A stretch of DNA of 64,000 nt from Alkaliphilus sp. B6464. Lineage in GTDB: Bacteria; Bacillota; Clostridia; Peptostreptococcales; Natronincolaceae. The stretch is from positions 2,790,001 to 2,854,000 of the forward strand of contig NZ_CP058557.1 in the NCBI RefSeq assembly GCF_018141165.1. The letters run 5' to 3'. The notes under the pieces are model-generated. The model saw only the letters and a program-made list of their open reading frames with translations. It made no database searches and had not been told where the DNA came from. Each line of letters opens with the position of its first letter. Positions within the stretch are counted from its first letter, which is position 1. A program made the position numbers and the translations under genes. This document shows positions 1 through 9,500 of the stretch, piece by piece.

Positions 1-555
1 TGTATTTATACGAACATACAGCTCTGGCTTAGTATTGTTAGCTTTTAAAAGTTCTTCTGTAAAATCCTTGTCAAAATTATTTAAAAATGTTTTAACCAAC
101 CATTCTGGGTGTGAATACTTTACAGATAAATATTTAACAATATTCTCCTCAGGGTTTGGTAGCTTAATATTTTTCATATTTCGTTGAACATTTCTTAAGA
201 CTCCATTTATAAATCCTGTTGTTTTTTTGCAATACTTTTTTGATAGATTTACAGTTTCATTTACAGCTGCAAAACTAGGTACTTTATCTAAAAAAACTAA
301 TTGATATATTCCAAGTCTTAATAAGTTTAATGTATATGGATTCATTTGCTTTATGGCAAAGGTTGAAAACTGTCCTATTATATAGTCAATATAAATTTGA
401 TTTTCTAAGACACCGTAAACAAGCTCCGTCAATAAATTTTTATCTAATTGATTATAAGAATTCCTTCTCAATTCCTTATTTAAAGCGATATTTGAAAAAG
501 CTTCCTTTTCGTTTATTTCATATAAAGTTATTAATGCTCCTTCTCTTGGGTTCAT
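1..555 (-). CDS. rsmB: 16S rRNA (cytosine-C5) methyltransferase RsmB, N-terminal part (cut by window edge)
   Basis: Reading the minus strand from an ATG at 553-555 gives 185 uninterrupted codons that run off the left edge. The start MNPREGALITLYEINEKEA and the stretch NLLRLGIYQLVFLDKVPSFA are typical of the NusB-like RNA-binding domain that opens RsmB (Sun/Fmu). The motif FINGVLRNVQR fits the end of that domain. RsmB methylates C967 of 16S rRNA using S-adenosylmethionine, but the catalytic Rossmann domain lies outside the window. A strong Shine-Dalgarno (ACAGGAGGCAAGGAT) precedes the ATG. Its place after def, fmt and a zinc protease matches the usual clostridial def-fmt-rsmB order. Confidence 0.9.
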   Translation of the reverse strand, partial: MNPREGALITLYEINEKEAFSNIALNKELRRNSYNQLDKNLLTELVYGVLENQIYIDYIIGQFSTFAIKQMNPYTLNLLRLGIYQLVFLDKVPSFAAVNETVNLSKKYCKKTTGFINGVLRNVQRNMKNIKLPNPEENIVKYLSVKYSHPEWLVKTFLNNFDKDFTEELLKANNTKPELYVRINT

Positions 556-609
556 ATCCTTGCCTCCTGTATAAATTAAAAATTTATATTTCCTTAGATT
601 ATAAAAATA

Positions 610-632
610 AAAAGGCGTGCTCGACGCCTTTT
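610..632 (-). terminator. Rho-independent terminator after the zinc protease gene
   Basis: A 9-bp stem (AAAAGGCGT pairing with ACGCCTTTT) with loop GCTCG overlaps the stop codon of the protease gene. On the minus strand it is followed by TTTTTATTTTTATAA. Confidence 0.85.
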
Positions 633-1329
633 AGTCTCTTTGTTGACCTCTTATAAGAAGTAATCGGATTAATTGGGACACTGCTGTAGCCGTAGCTGCT
701 ACATAAGTAAGAGCTGCCGCTCTTAGTACTTTTCTAGAGTGATTATATTCATCCACTACAATAAAACCACCCTCATCTAATAATTTCATCGCCCTACTAC
801 TAGCATTAAACTCCACAGGAAGAGTAATAACTTGAAATAGCACAGCAGCCGTAAATAGTAATATTCCTATATTTACCAAAGTTGGGGCTGACATTATAAG
901 ACCAAAAATGACAAAAAACCACGCCGCTTGTGATCCAAAGCTGGCTACTGGAAAAATTGCATTTCTAAAACTAAGAGGTATATACCCGTGAGCATGTTGA
1001 ATTGCATGACCTGTTTCATGGGCTGCAACACTAATGGATGCTAATGATGTACTATGGTATACCTCATTAGATAGACGTACGACTCTTTTCCTTGGATCAT
1101 AGTGATCGCTTAACTGACCCCTAGTTAGTTCAATTGGAACATCCCTCATCCCATTATGATCTAATATATATCGGGCAACTTGATATCCTGTATATCCTTT
1201 TTTTCCATTTACTCTTAAATATTTTGCAAAGGTTGTTCTAACCTTAGTTTGAGCATACATAGCAAATATAATAGATGGAATCAGAAAAATCATAGTTGGA
1301 TCAAAACCAAATCGATATGGATAAAACAT
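631..1329 (-). CDS. Membrane-bound zinc metallopeptidase (YugP / Zn_peptidase_2 family)
   Basis: This 232-residue protein carries the zinc-protease signature HETGH at residues 104-108, inside SVAAHETGHAIQHAHGY. It has hydrophobic stretches at residues 12-27 and about 125-185, as expected for the YugP-like family of small integral membrane metalloproteases. The ATG at 1327-1329 has a clear Shine-Dalgarno, AGAGGAGTGATACT. The gene stands between fmt/DUF116 and rsmB, a conserved clostridial position. The substrate is unknown. A terminator hairpin overlaps the stop codon, so transcription probably ends before rsmB, which must have its own promoter or be reached by read-through. Confidence 0.9.
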   Translation of the reverse strand: MFYPYRFGFDPTMIFLIPSIIFAMYAQTKVRTTFAKYLRVNGKKGYTGYQVARYILDHNGMRDVPIELTRGQLSDHYDPRKRVVRLSNEVYHSTSLASISVAAHETGHAIQHAHGYIPLSFRNAIFPVASFGSQAAWFFVIFGLIMSAPTLVNIGILLFTAAVLFQVITLPVEFNASSRAMKLLDEGGFIVVDEYNHSRKVLRAAALTYVAATATAVSQLIRLLLIRGQQRD

Positions 1330-1349
1330 AGTATCACTCCTCTACATTT

Positions 1350-1384
1350 ACAAAATTGTGCTAGTTCTCTCGCAACACTTCATA
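1350..1384. repeat. 35-bp intergenic repeat, copy 1
   Basis: Begins ACAAAATTGTGCTA and ends CGCAACACTTCATA. It matches the segment at 6100-6134 at 29 of 35 positions with no gaps. Both copies lie just upstream of the Shine-Dalgarno of a minus-strand gene. Confidence 0.6.
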
Positions 1385-1411
1385 TTTAGTCACTCTTAAT
1401 AATTACAAAAT

Positions 1412-2194
1412 TTACTCTTTCTTAGATAATAAAAAATGCTTAATCGCTCTTTCAACTTCGTCTAAGTCAACTAAGGTATTAACACATGGGCCCTCTGGCC
1501 GTCTGTTTACTACTGCAATAACCGGTAGCTTTTTTACGTCCTGTAACCCACTAATTAAATCTCTTTCGCATGCTATAGCAACAATAGCTTTAGGTAGTAC
1601 ATCTACAATTATCTTTCTTGCTAAAGTGCCCCCAGTCACTACTCTAAAGCTTACTCCATACTTTTCTTCCAAGCCTATAAGATTATCTACATTACAATTA
1701 CCACATCGTTTACAATTTTTAATATCTGTAGTAATTTTGTGAGGACATAAAGATTTTTGAATGCAATGGGGGGTCAAAATTAATATATTCTTTCCCTCTA
1801 TATGATATTCATTACTAAATACTAATTTATTATTTAGCTCCGTGAAAGCTCTTCTTATAGTATTTTCGTTGTATTGCAATAACTTACCTAAAAAAAGTAT
1901 CATTGGATATATGACTGTAATGGAGGGCTCCAATATTCTTTTGGAAGCCTTAGGTATAGGATAGTCATACCATAAAAGAATAACTGTAATAATAATAGAT
2001 AATAACAATAGACCTACTCCAGCTAGAGTTATAGTTATAATGAAAAATGTAAACTTGTAAAAATATTGATTTCGTCCTTTTGCAAGTAACATTAAAGTTG
2101 TTACAGAAAGGGCTATTATACTAAACATGAGTACTAGCAGAAAAACAAATTTCCTATATACAATGTTTTTCTTTGACTCATTTTGAATCTCCAT
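1412..2194 (-). CDS. DUF116 family membrane protein
   Basis: The 260-residue protein has two N-terminal membrane segments (about residues 15-38 and 50-78) followed by a soluble domain. A cysteine cluster CPHKITTDIKNCKRCGNC suggests metal or iron-sulfur binding, as is typical of DUF116. I chose the ATG at 2194 rather than the upstream GTG because TAGGTG sits seven bases before it and the GTG lies within that ribosome site. The function is unknown. The gene sits immediately after fmt, which is a common clostridial arrangement, so it is likely co-transcribed with def and fmt. Confidence 0.85.
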   Translation of the reverse strand: MEIQNESKKNIVYRKFVFLLVLMFSIIALSVTTLMLLAKGRNQYFYKFTFFIITITLAGVGLLLLSIIITVILLWYDYPIPKASKRILEPSITVIYPMILFLGKLLQYNENTIRRAFTELNNKLVFSNEYHIEGKNILILTPHCIQKSLCPHKITTDIKNCKRCGNCNVDNLIGLEEKYGVSFRVVTGGTLARKIIVDVLPKAIVAIACERDLISGLQDVKKLPVIAVVNRRPEGPCVNTLVDLDEVERAIKHFLLSKKE

Positions 2195-2195
2195 G

Positions 2196-3128
2196 CTATT
2201 CACCTAAATTCTTATTTGCTTCAATATTATTCCCTATTAAATAATCCTTTACACTCATTCTTTTCTTGCCACTAAATTGTATTTCTTCAATAGCTAATAT
2301 ATTTTTACCCGTAGCAACAAGTATATATTCCTTTGTTATTTCTAAAATTTTTCCTGGTGCATGCTCCTTGTTACTTTCAATTATTCTACTTTTCCATATT
2401 TTCATAACCTGACCATTATAGGTAGTGTAAGCCGTCGGCCATGGAATTGTTCCTCTAATTAGATCTTTTATTTCTTTTGCAGACTTACTCCAATCAATTT
2501 TACCAAGATCTTTAGTAAGCATTGGTGCATATGATGAATTATCATGATTTTGAGGAATACCCCTTATTTCATCAGTTTCTAATAGTTCTATTGTTTTATC
2601 TAATACCTTAGCGCCAAGTTTCATTAAACGATCGTGCAGCTCGCCAGCTGTTTCATTCTCACCTATTTCGATTTCTTCCTTTAACAGCATATCACCTGTA
2701 TCTAGACCAACATCCATATACATTGTAGTAATTCCAGTCTTTTTCTCACCATTAATAATAGCCCAGTTAATAGGTCCTGCACCACGATATTTTGGTAATA
2801 TGGAAGCATGGACATTAATACAGCCATACTTAGGTATTTCAAGAACTTTTTTAGGTAAAATTTGACCATAGGCTACAACTATAATAATATCTGGATTTAA
2901 CTCCTTTATTTCATTAATTACATCCTCATTTTTTAAGGTAGTTGGCTGAAATATAGGAATATTATGTTCTAAAGCCTTCTCCTTTACAGGAGTTATATTA
3001 ACTTTTTGACCTCTGCCACTCGGCCTATCTGGTTGTGTAAAAACACCAATTACCTCATGTTTGCTATTTACCAAAGTCTCCAAGCAAGGAACAGCAAATT
3101 CTGGAGTCCCCATATAAATTATTTTCAT
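2196..3128 (-). CDS. fmt: Methionyl-tRNA formyltransferase
   Basis: Transfers the formyl group from 10-formyltetrahydrofolate to initiator Met-tRNA. The N-terminus MKIIYMGTPEFAVPCLETL, the folate-binding region VNVHASILPKYRGAGPINWA (with I for the first V here) and the C-terminal domain KIWKSRIIESN match the family; the length of 310 residues is normal. The ATG at 3126-3128 is preferred over a longer reading because AGGGGTGATTTA lies directly before it and MKIIYMGTP is the conserved start. Its ribosome site overlaps the end of def, so the two deformylation/formylation genes are translationally close. Confidence 0.97.
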   Translation of the reverse strand: MKIIYMGTPEFAVPCLETLVNSKHEVIGVFTQPDRPSGRGQKVNITPVKEKALEHNIPIFQPTTLKNEDVINEIKELNPDIIIVVAYGQILPKKVLEIPKYGCINVHASILPKYRGAGPINWAIINGEKKTGITTMYMDVGLDTGDMLLKEEIEIGENETAGELHDRLMKLGAKVLDKTIELLETDEIRGIPQNHDNSSYAPMLTKDLGKIDWSKSAKEIKDLIRGTIPWPTAYTTYNGQVMKIWKSRIIESNKEHAPGKILEITKEYILVATGKNILAIEEIQFSGKKRMSVKDYLIGNNIEANKNLGE

Positions 3129-3138
3129 TAAATCACCC

Positions 3139-3582
3139 CTATTTCTTTTCAACTCTATCTGTAAACAGTATTCCATTTAAGTGATCAATTTCGTGGCAGA
3201 GTGCTCTAGCTAAAAATTCTTCACCTTCAATAATAATTTCCTGTCCTTTTCTATTTAGACCTTTAACTCTAACAATAGCTGGTCTTATAACTTCTCCTGT
3301 GGTTCCAGGTATACTAAGACATCCTTCAGAATCACATTGATTACCTTCTTCATATATAATCTCAGGATTTATTAATTCTATTATACCTTCACCTACATCA
3401 ATAACTATGACTCTTTTTAAAATTCCAACCTGTGGAGCAGCAAGCCCTACTCCATCTGCATCATACATTGTTTCTATCATATCATCTAGTAAATAGAGAA
3501 TTTTATCGTCGATTTTATCAACTATCTTTGAAGTCTTTCTAAGTACTGGATCATCTTCTTTACGAATAATTCTAATTGCCAT
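3139..3582 (-). CDS. def: Peptide deformylase
   Basis: Removes the N-formyl group from nascent proteins. All three family motifs are present in this 147-residue protein: GVGLAAPQ (residues 44-51), EGCLS (86-90, metal-ligand Cys88) and HEIDH (130-134, metal-ligand His130 and His134, catalytic Glu131). It lies between priA and fmt, in the standard order. The ATG is preceded by TAAGGAGGTAGAAAAT. It acts in the cytosol on ribosome-emerging chains, counterpart to the formyltransferase encoded next. Confidence 0.98.
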   Translation of the reverse strand: MAIRIIRKEDDPVLRKTSKIVDKIDDKILYLLDDMIETMYDADGVGLAAPQVGILKRVIVIDVGEGIIELINPEIIYEEGNQCDSEGCLSIPGTTGEVIRPAIVRVKGLNRKGQEIIIEGEEFLARALCHEIDHLNGILFTDRVEKK

Positions 3583-3595
3583 ATTTTCTACCTCC

Positions 3596-6082
3596 TTAAA
3601 TAATTGTAAATGGATTTATATCAATACTACAAGTTAAGTTTTGTGGAATATATTTATTTCTATTATCTATTAATAAGTACTTTACAGCCTTTTTTAATAA
3701 TCCAAACGGTACATCCACATCCTTTAGTAAAATTTGATATCTATAGTTTTCTTTTATTTTACTTATCATACTTGGATTAGGACCCAAAATATTATAATCA
3801 AAAGTATTGTACCCTTGAGAATTTAAAATATATTTAATGTGATTTGCAACTGAATTAGCTGCATAATCAACTGTTTTTTCATCCTTACCAGAAAAGTTTA
3901 ATAAAATTAAGTTAGTAAATGGTGGATAATAAAATTCTTTTCTAATTATCAATTCATCTTGAAAAAACTTTTCATAATCGTGATTTCGTGATGCTATAAT
4001 ACTGTAATGATTTGGTTCGTAGGTTTGAAGAATTACTCGGCCTTCTTCTAAGCCTCTACCAGCCCTACCGGCTACTTGAGTAACCAACTGAAAGGTTCTT
4101 TCTGCCGCCCTAAAGTCCGGTAAATTCAGTGCAGAATCAGCTGAAATAATACCTACAAGAGTAACATTAGGGAAATCTAACCCTTTAGATATCATCTGAG
4201 TACCTATAAGAATATCAATCTCTTGATTTTTAAAACTTTCAAGTATTTTCTCATGAGAACCTTTACGACTTGTAGTGTCCATGTCCATCCGCATAATTCT
4301 TGCAGTTGGCAAATAGTGCTTAACTAAATCCTCAATTTTTTGGGTTCCTGTCCCTGAATATTTAATGCTATCACTATTACAACTAGGACATACTGCTGGT
4401 ACATGCTTCATCTGTCCGCAATAATGACATTTCAGTCTTTCATCTGTTCTATGAAATGTCATTGTAATGTCACAATGCTCACATTTCAAAACATAACCAC
4501 AGCTTTTACATGATATAACACTAGAATGCCCTCGACGATTTAAAAATAAAATAGTCTGCTTTTGATTTTTAAGATTTTCCTCCATTTCAGCTATTAATTG
4601 ACTGCTAAAAACTGCCGTATTTCCTAGTTCTAGTTCTTTTGTCATATTAACTACTTCAATATGAGGAAGCTTTGCATCTGTAGCTCTTTTTGTTAAAGTA
4701 ATTAAATTTAGATTACCATTTAAAGCTTTATGGTAGGTTTCTATGGATGGCGTAGCAGATCCTAAAACTAGTACTGTGTTCTCTAATTGACTACGATACT
4801 CTGCAATATCAGTGGCCATGTATCGTGGCGTCTGGTCAGATTTATAAGTATGTTCATGCTCCTCGTCTATAATAATAATTCCTAGATTTTTAAGAGGTGC
4901 AAAAATAGCGGATCGTGCACCTATAACGATATCTACCTCATTCATTGCAATTCTTCGCCATTCATCGTATCTTTCTCCATCAGAAAGACTACTATGAAGT
5001 ACAGCTATTCGGTCGCCAAACCTTCCCATAAATCTTGATACAGTCTGAGGGGTAAGGGAGATTTCAGGGACTAAAACAATTCCTTGTTTGCCCTTTTCTA
5101 TTACCTTTTCTATCAATTGTAGATAAATTTCAGTTTTTCCGCTACCTGTAATACCATGTATTAAGCATCTATCATTTATATTATTTTTTATAGAATTACC
5201 TATTCTATCTATAGCCATTTGCTGCTCTTTATTAGGAACAGGCTTTGGAAAGGCTGAAAAGCTTTTATTAGCAAATGGATCCCTTTTAACCTCTACATCC
5301 ATAAAACCTATATACCCTTTATCTTTTAAACTATTCAATGTTGTCATTCCAGTATTGGCCATGTATAACAATTCTTTTACACTACACTCACCCTGTTGTT
5401 TTAATATCTCTAAGGATACTTTTTGTTTTCTAGCATTTTTTAACGAAGCTAAAGCTTCATTCCATCTGTTATCCTTCACATTTATATATACATATCGCTC
5501 TGTCTTTATATTTATTTTACTATTAAATTCATATTTTATATCAATTATATTTTTTTCAAGCAAGGTTTTAATAGCATCGTTAATTTCCTTATAATCTATG
5601 TGTTGCATTAACAAATCTAAATATACCTTCCCACCTAAATCATTTATTGTAGTAAGTATATTTTTCAATTTACGTTGACTAGGGGAAATCAATGTATCCC
5701 ATTGATTATTTACTAATATAATTAATTTTCTTTCTTTATTTATCATACCTTTAGGTATTAGACAATGTATAGCCTCAATGTATTTGCATAAATATTGATT
5801 TCTCATCCAAAATGCTAGTCTTAATTGATGTTCTGATAAAATAGGTTGCTCATCTATAACAGCAAGTACTTTTTTTAACTTCATGTCTTTGGCAGACGAG
5901 GTAGTTACATTAAATACATAGGCTTCAAGTCTTTGGTTTCCTCTACCGAATGGAACCATTACTCGCATTCCTCTAGTTATTTTATTATATAAATGGGTGG
6001 GGATTTCATAGTCAAATAATTTATCAGTTTGATAGCTATTATTATTTACTATTACCTGTACTATTTTAAATTCCTTGCTCAA
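3596..6082 (-). CDS. priA: Primosomal replication restart helicase PriA
   Basis: DNA helicase that reloads the replisome at collapsed forks. The 828-residue protein has the N-terminal 3'-DNA-binding domain, a Walker A motif GITGSGKT (310-317), DEEH box (406-409) and the PriA zinc-binding region beginning [13 protein letters not shown] around residue 530 with further CxxC pairs. The C-terminal helicase motifs [17 protein letters not shown] and QVAGRAGRG follow. The start is a TTG at 6080-6082, chosen because GGAGGTGGGCTC lies just before it; the next residues [12 protein letters not shown] are the conserved beginning. It is part of the coaBC-priA-def-fmt cluster. Confidence 0.97.
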   Translation of the reverse strand: MSKEFKIVQVIVNNNSYQTDKLFDYEIPTHLYNKITRGMRVMVPFGRGNQRLEAYVFNVTTSSAKDMKLKKVLAVIDEQPILSEHQLRLAFWMRNQYLCKYIEAIHCLIPKGMINKERKLIILVNNQWDTLISPSQRKLKNILTTINDLGGKVYLDLLMQHIDYKEINDAIKTLLEKNIIDIKYEFNSKINIKTERYVYINVKDNRWNEALASLKNARKQKVSLEILKQQGECSVKELLYMANTGMTTLNSLKDKGYIGFMDVEVKRDPFANKSFSAFPKPVPNKEQQMAIDRIGNSIKNNINDRCLIHGITGSGKTEIYLQLIEKVIEKGKQGIVLVPEISLTPQTVSRFMGRFGDRIAVLHSSLSDGERYDEWRRIAMNEVDIVIGARSAIFAPLKNLGIIIIDEEHEHTYKSDQTPRYMATDIAEYRSQLENTVLVLGSATPSIETYHKALNGNLNLITLTKRATDAKLPHIEVVNMTKELELGNTAVFSSQLIAEMEENLKNQKQTILFLNRRGHSSVISCKSCGYVLKCEHCDITMTFHRTDERLKCHYCGQMKHVPAVCPSCNSDSIKYSGTGTQKIEDLVKHYLPTARIMRMDMDTTSRKGSHEKILESFKNQEIDILIGTQMISKGLDFPNVTLVGIISADSALNLPDFRAAERTFQLVTQVAGRAGRGLEEGRVILQTYEPNHYSIIASRNHDYEKFFQDELIIRKEFYYPPFTNLILLNFSGKDEKTVDYAANSVANHIKYILNSQGYNTFDYNILGPNPSMISKIKENYRYQILLKDVDVPFGLLKKAVKYLLIDNRNKYIPQNLTCSIDINPFTII

Positions 6083-6099
6083 GAGCCCACCTCCTTATA

Positions 6100-6134
6100 A
6101 CAAAATTATGCTATTGCCTTCGCAACGCTTCATA
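6100..6134. repeat. 35-bp intergenic repeat, copy 2
   Basis: Begins ACAAAATTATGCTA and ends CGCAACGCTTCATA; 29 of 35 positions equal the copy at 1350-1384. It sits between coaBC and priA, just upstream of the priA ribosome site. Confidence 0.6.
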
Positions 6135-6138
6135 AAAT

Positions 6139-6165
6139 ATAAAAGGACTATAAAAGCCCTTTTAT
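6139..6165 (-). terminator. Possible terminator between coaBC and priA
   Basis: ATAAAAGG pairs with CCTTTTAT around an 11-base loop just after the coaBC stop codon. On the minus strand it runs into ATTTTATG, so the U-tract is weak and partial read-through into priA is likely. Confidence 0.45.
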
Positions 6166-6171
6166 TGTACT

Positions 6172-7365
6172 TTATTTAATAAATTTCTTTGCTTTATCTA
6201 AAATACGGTGCGCAATTTCTCTTTTGCTTGATTTTTCTACTTTTTCTATTTCACCATTTTTATCGATAATATTAACAATATTTGTGTCGGTGCCAAAGCC
6301 AGCACCTTCCTCTGTGATATCGTTTGCAACAATAAAATCTAAGTTTTTTCTATTAATCTTACCCTTAGCATTTTCAATAACATTATCGCTTTCTGCTGCA
6401 AATCCAACTAAAACCCGGTCTTCCTTTAAGCAACCAAGTTCCTTCAAAATGTCAGGATTCCTAACTAGAGTTAATGTTAAATTTCCTTCATTTTTCTTTA
6501 TTTTACTAGTGGATACCGTTTCTGGACGATAATCTGCAACAGCCGCAGATTTAATAATGATATGTTGATCTATATAATTCTTCATTACTGCATTGTACAT
6601 GTCTAAAGTAGTATTTATTTTAATTAGCCTAACCCCTTTAGGTGGACAAAGGTTAGTAGGACCACTTATAAGGGTTACATCGGCTCCTCTTTCTACAGCT
6701 GCTTCAGCCAAAGAATACCCCATTTTACCCGATGAATGATTAGTAATAAATCTAACAGGATCAAGAGATTCCCTAGTTGGACCAGCTGTTATCAAAACCT
6801 TTTTTCCTTCTAAATCCCTATTAGGTTTAGCTATGTTTATTACAAATTCAATAATTTCATCTACATCGGCTAGCTTTCCTCTGCCGATATCACCACATGC
6901 AAGGCGTCCTGAAGCTGGTTCAATAAATTGATATCCTAATGAAGTTAACTTTTCTATATTTTGTTGTACAATTCTATTTTCATACATTTTAGTATTCATA
7001 GCTGGTGCAAAAATAACCTTCGCAGTAGATGCCATAATTGTAGTAGAAAGCATATCATCTGAAATACCATTAGCAACTTTACCTATAATATTGGCAGTTG
7101 CAGGTGCTACTAGTAAGATATCGGCCTTTTGGGCTAATGAAATATGTTCGATATCCCAATATCTTGGTGTGCTAAATGTATCTGTAATTACAGGGTTTTG
7201 ACTTAAGGCTTGAAAGGTATGGGGCTGAACCATTTCCGTTGCAGATTTAGTCATAATAACATCCACATTTGCCTGAAGTTTCTTTAGTCGACTAACAATA
7301 TCACAGGCTTTATATGCTGCAATTCCTCCTGTTACACCAAGTACAACATTTGTATTTTTCAACAT
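6172..7365 (-). CDS. coaBC: Bifunctional phosphopantothenoylcysteine decarboxylase / phosphopantothenate-cysteine ligase
   Basis: Catalyses two successive steps of coenzyme A synthesis. The N-terminal flavoprotein half (CoaC) shows the start VVLGVTGGIAAYK, active-site His74 in IEHIS, PAMN (121-124) and the catalytic Cys157 in GRLACGDIGRGKL. The C-terminal CoaB half begins near KKVLITAGPTRESLDPVRFI and contains NHSSGKMGY. Length 397 is usual. The ATG is preceded by GAAGGTGAAGAT. It follows rpoZ by 12 bases in the gmk-rpoZ-coaBC-priA operon found in most Firmicutes. Confidence 0.97.
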   Translation of the reverse strand: MLKNTNVVLGVTGGIAAYKACDIVSRLKKLQANVDVIMTKSATEMVQPHTFQALSQNPVITDTFSTPRYWDIEHISLAQKADILLVAPATANIIGKVANGISDDMLSTTIMASTAKVIFAPAMNTKMYENRIVQQNIEKLTSLGYQFIEPASGRLACGDIGRGKLADVDEIIEFVINIAKPNRDLEGKKVLITAGPTRESLDPVRFITNHSSGKMGYSLAEAAVERGADVTLISGPTNLCPPKGVRLIKINTTLDMYNAVMKNYIDQHIIIKSAAVADYRPETVSTSKIKKNEGNLTLTLVRNPDILKELGCLKEDRVLVGFAAESDNVIENAKGKINRKNLDFIVANDITEEGAGFGTDTNIVNIIDKNGEIEKVEKSSKREIAHRILDKAKKFIK

Positions 7366-7377
7366 ATCTTCACCTTC

Positions 7378-7587
7378 TTAATTCGATTCTTCTTCTCCAC
7401 TTGTGTAAAGTACTTGATCTTCAAATATTTCCTGGGTAGCAATTGATACTGGTTTTGTGGAATAAGGATCAACAATTTTTACTTCATCCCCATCGATTAA
7501 TTGTCTTGCCCTTTTTGCCGCAGCTACAACTAAAGTATATCTGCTATCTACTTTATCTAATAGTTCATTAATTGGTGGATATAACAT
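7378..7587 (-). CDS. rpoZ: DNA-directed RNA polymerase omega subunit
   Basis: A 69-residue protein starting MLYPPINELLDKVDSRYTLVVAAAKRAR, with the conserved omega pattern of an N-terminal P-I-x-E-L-L segment followed by RY-LV--AAKRARQL. Omega stabilises the beta-prime subunit during RNA polymerase assembly. The context gmk-rpoZ-coaBC is the standard one and confirms the call for a short protein. A TAGGAGATGATAAA ribosome site precedes the ATG. Confidence 0.95.
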   Translation of the reverse strand: MLYPPINELLDKVDSRYTLVVAAAKRARQLIDGDEVKIVDPYSTKPVSIATQEIFEDQVLYTSGEEESN

Positions 7588-7601
7588 TTTATCATCTCCT
7601 A

Positions 7602-8204
7602 TTAAAATTTTGATAATATTTTTTCATAATTTCTTAAAACCTTAGATTTTTCTGCCCTTATAATAGCTTCGATATCTTTGACAGCTCTAGTTACATCATC
7701 ATTAACAACAGCATAATCGTATTTAATCACCTGTTTAATTTCAGAAATAGCAGAACCATAGCGTTTTTCAATATCTGATAGGGTTTCTGTTCCTCTTCCT
7801 ATAATTCTATTTTTTAATTCCTCTAAGGAAGGAGGTAAAATAAAAATAAATACTGCATCCTCAAATCTTTCCTTAATTTGCAGGGCACCTACAATATCTA
7901 TCTCTAGTAACACATCATTGCCATTTTCTAAGTTATTCATAACATATTGTTTAGGTGTTCCATAATAATTATCATAAACCATGGCATATTCTAAAAAATC
8001 ATCACCATCTATCATATTTTCAAATTTATCTCTATTAATAAAGAAATAATTTACTCCATCTTCTTCTCCAGTCCTGGGTAATCTAGTAGTAGCTGATATT
8101 GAAACCTTAATTTGAGAATTATTTTTTAATAATTCTTTACAAATAGTTCCTTTTCCTGCTCCAGATGGTCCAGATACCACAACTAGCAAGCCTTTACTAA
8201 CCAT
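7602..8204 (-). CDS. gmk: Guanylate kinase
   Basis: Phosphorylates GMP to GDP with ATP. The protein starts MVSKGLLVVVSGPSGAGKGT with the P-loop at residues 11-18. It contains the GMP-binding stretch SATTRLPRTGEEDGVNYFF and ends after a normal 200 residues. I selected the ATG at 8202-8204 because GGAAGAGGAGAAAAGC precedes it; the longer frame extends into remA and lacks a ribosome site. It is followed 14 bases later by rpoZ. Confidence 0.97.
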   Translation of the reverse strand: MVSKGLLVVVSGPSGAGKGTICKELLKNNSQIKVSISATTRLPRTGEEDGVNYFFINRDKFENMIDGDDFLEYAMVYDNYYGTPKQYVMNNLENGNDVLLEIDIVGALQIKERFEDAVFIFILPPSLEELKNRIIGRGTETLSDIEKRYGSAISEIKQVIKYDYAVVNDDVTRAVKDIEAIIRAEKSKVLRNYEKILSKF

Positions 8205-8229
8205 GCTTTTCTCCTCTTCCTGTCTAATA

Positions 8230-8511
8230 TTATTCACCTTCAACAACATTTTCTGCTTCTTTTGTATTATCTTTAGAGTTTAATCTATGTGCTACAGTTT
8301 CAGGTTGAACAGCAGAAAGAATAATATGATCACTATCTGTTACTATTACTGCTCTAGTTCTTCTACCGTAAGTAGCATCTATAAGCATCCCTCTATCTCT
8401 AGCCTCTTGAATAACTCTTTTAATAGGAGCTGATTCTGGACTTACAATAGCTACAATTCTACTGGCAGATACAATATTACCGAATCCAATATTAATTAGC
8501 TTTATATTCAT
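8230..8511 (-). CDS. remA: DUF370 / RemA-family regulatory DNA-binding protein
   Basis: A 93-residue protein with the RemA/DUF370 core [26 protein letters not shown] and the run [23 protein letters not shown]. In Bacillus subtilis RemA is an oligomeric DNA-binding activator of matrix and osmoprotection genes; in clostridia the targets are not known. The yicC-remA-gmk order is conserved. The ATG at 8509-8511 is preceded by AAGGGGGAAATACTA, which also overlaps the yicC stop, indicating one transcript. Confidence 0.93.
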   Translation of the reverse strand: MNIKLINIGFGNIVSASRIVAIVSPESAPIKRVIQEARDRGMLIDATYGRRTRAVIVTDSDHIILSAVQPETVAHRLNSKDNTKEAENVVEGE

Positions 8512-8524
8512 TAGTATTTCCCCC

Positions 8525-9406
8525 TTATTCAATATTTTGTACTTGCTCTCTCATTTTTTCAAACTCACTTTTTATATTAATAACCAAATTAGCTATAATT
8601 AAATCATTAGCCTTAGAACCAATTGTATTAGCTTCCCTGTTCATCTCTTGAAGTAGGAAGTCTAATTTCCTCCCAATTGCATCATCCTCTTGCAAAGTGT
8701 TGCTAAATTGATTTATATGACTATATAGTCTAACAATTTCTTCTGTTATGTTGCTTTTGTCAGCAAACAATGCCACCTCTGCTGCCACACGATTATCGTC
8801 TAATGAAAACTCTTCATCTAATATTTCTTTAATTCTTTCTATTAGTTTTTGTCTGTATTCTTGAACAATTATAGGACTTCTATCCTTTATTTGAGCAACA
8901 AAATCCCTAGTTTTGTTCAAACGTTTTAATAAGTCTACCTGTAATTTGTCCCCTTCCTCTTGTCGCATTATCACTAATTGGTTAAGAGCATTATTAAGAG
9001 CCTCTTGTAAGCATTGCCAAATTTCATCCTCATTTTCTTCTTTTTTTTCTACTTTTATTACGTCAGGAAAACGGGCTATTACAGATGTTGTGACATCAGT
9101 TTTTATGGCTAATTCTTCTTCTATTCTTAGTAATGCTTTTAAGTACTCTTTTGCTAAGGGCATATCTACAGCTACATTAATATCGCTCTCCCCAATACTT
9201 TCATAAGTAATGTAAGCTTCTATACGACCTCTTTGTATATTTGATTTTATAACTTTACGGATGCTTTCCTCTAAGTATGTAAATTTTTTAGGTAACTTTA
9301 TACTTACATCCATATATCTATGATTAACAGATTTAAGTTCTACCTGAAAACATTTATCTCCAACTTGAGAATCACCTCTGCCAAAGCCTGTCATGCTTTT
9401 TATCAT
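8525..9406 (-). CDS. yicC: YicC/YloC family endoribonuclease
   Basis: The N-terminus [11 protein letters not shown] and the motif [18 protein letters not shown] are diagnostic of the YicC family. The C-terminal half contains [21 protein letters not shown] and [21 protein letters not shown], the second conserved block. Family members form hexamers and cleave RNA; a role in small-RNA turnover is known for E. coli. Length 293 is standard. It heads the yicC-remA-gmk-rpoZ-coaBC-priA gene string here. Confidence 0.93.
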   Translation of the reverse strand: MIKSMTGFGRGDSQVGDKCFQVELKSVNHRYMDVSIKLPKKFTYLEESIRKVIKSNIQRGRIEAYITYESIGESDINVAVDMPLAKEYLKALLRIEEELAIKTDVTTSVIARFPDVIKVEKKEENEDEIWQCLQEALNNALNQLVIMRQEEGDKLQVDLLKRLNKTRDFVAQIKDRSPIIVQEYRQKLIERIKEILDEEFSLDDNRVAAEVALFADKSNITEEIVRLYSHINQFSNTLQEDDAIGRKLDFLLQEMNREANTIGSKANDLIIANLVINIKSEFEKMREQVQNIE

Positions 9407-9443
9407 AACTTACTCATCCTTCCGTTTGTGTTTCTCGCCTACT

Positions 9444-9472
9444 ATTTTATATTTATATACTAATAATTACAA
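9444..9472 (-). promoter_or_regulatory. Candidate housekeeping promoter for yicC operon
   Basis: On the minus strand TTGTAA (9472-9467) and TAAAAT (9449-9444) are separated by exactly 17 bases, 38 bases before the yicC start codon. It is plausible but AT-rich DNA gives such matches easily. Confidence 0.35.
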
Positions 9473-9500
9473 GTAGATTTAACATTAATTTAATCTAAAA

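Noticed and set aside
330-656. 108-codon plus-strand open frame
   Set aside because: It lies antisense to rsmB, has no ribosome site, and ends over a terminator hairpin.
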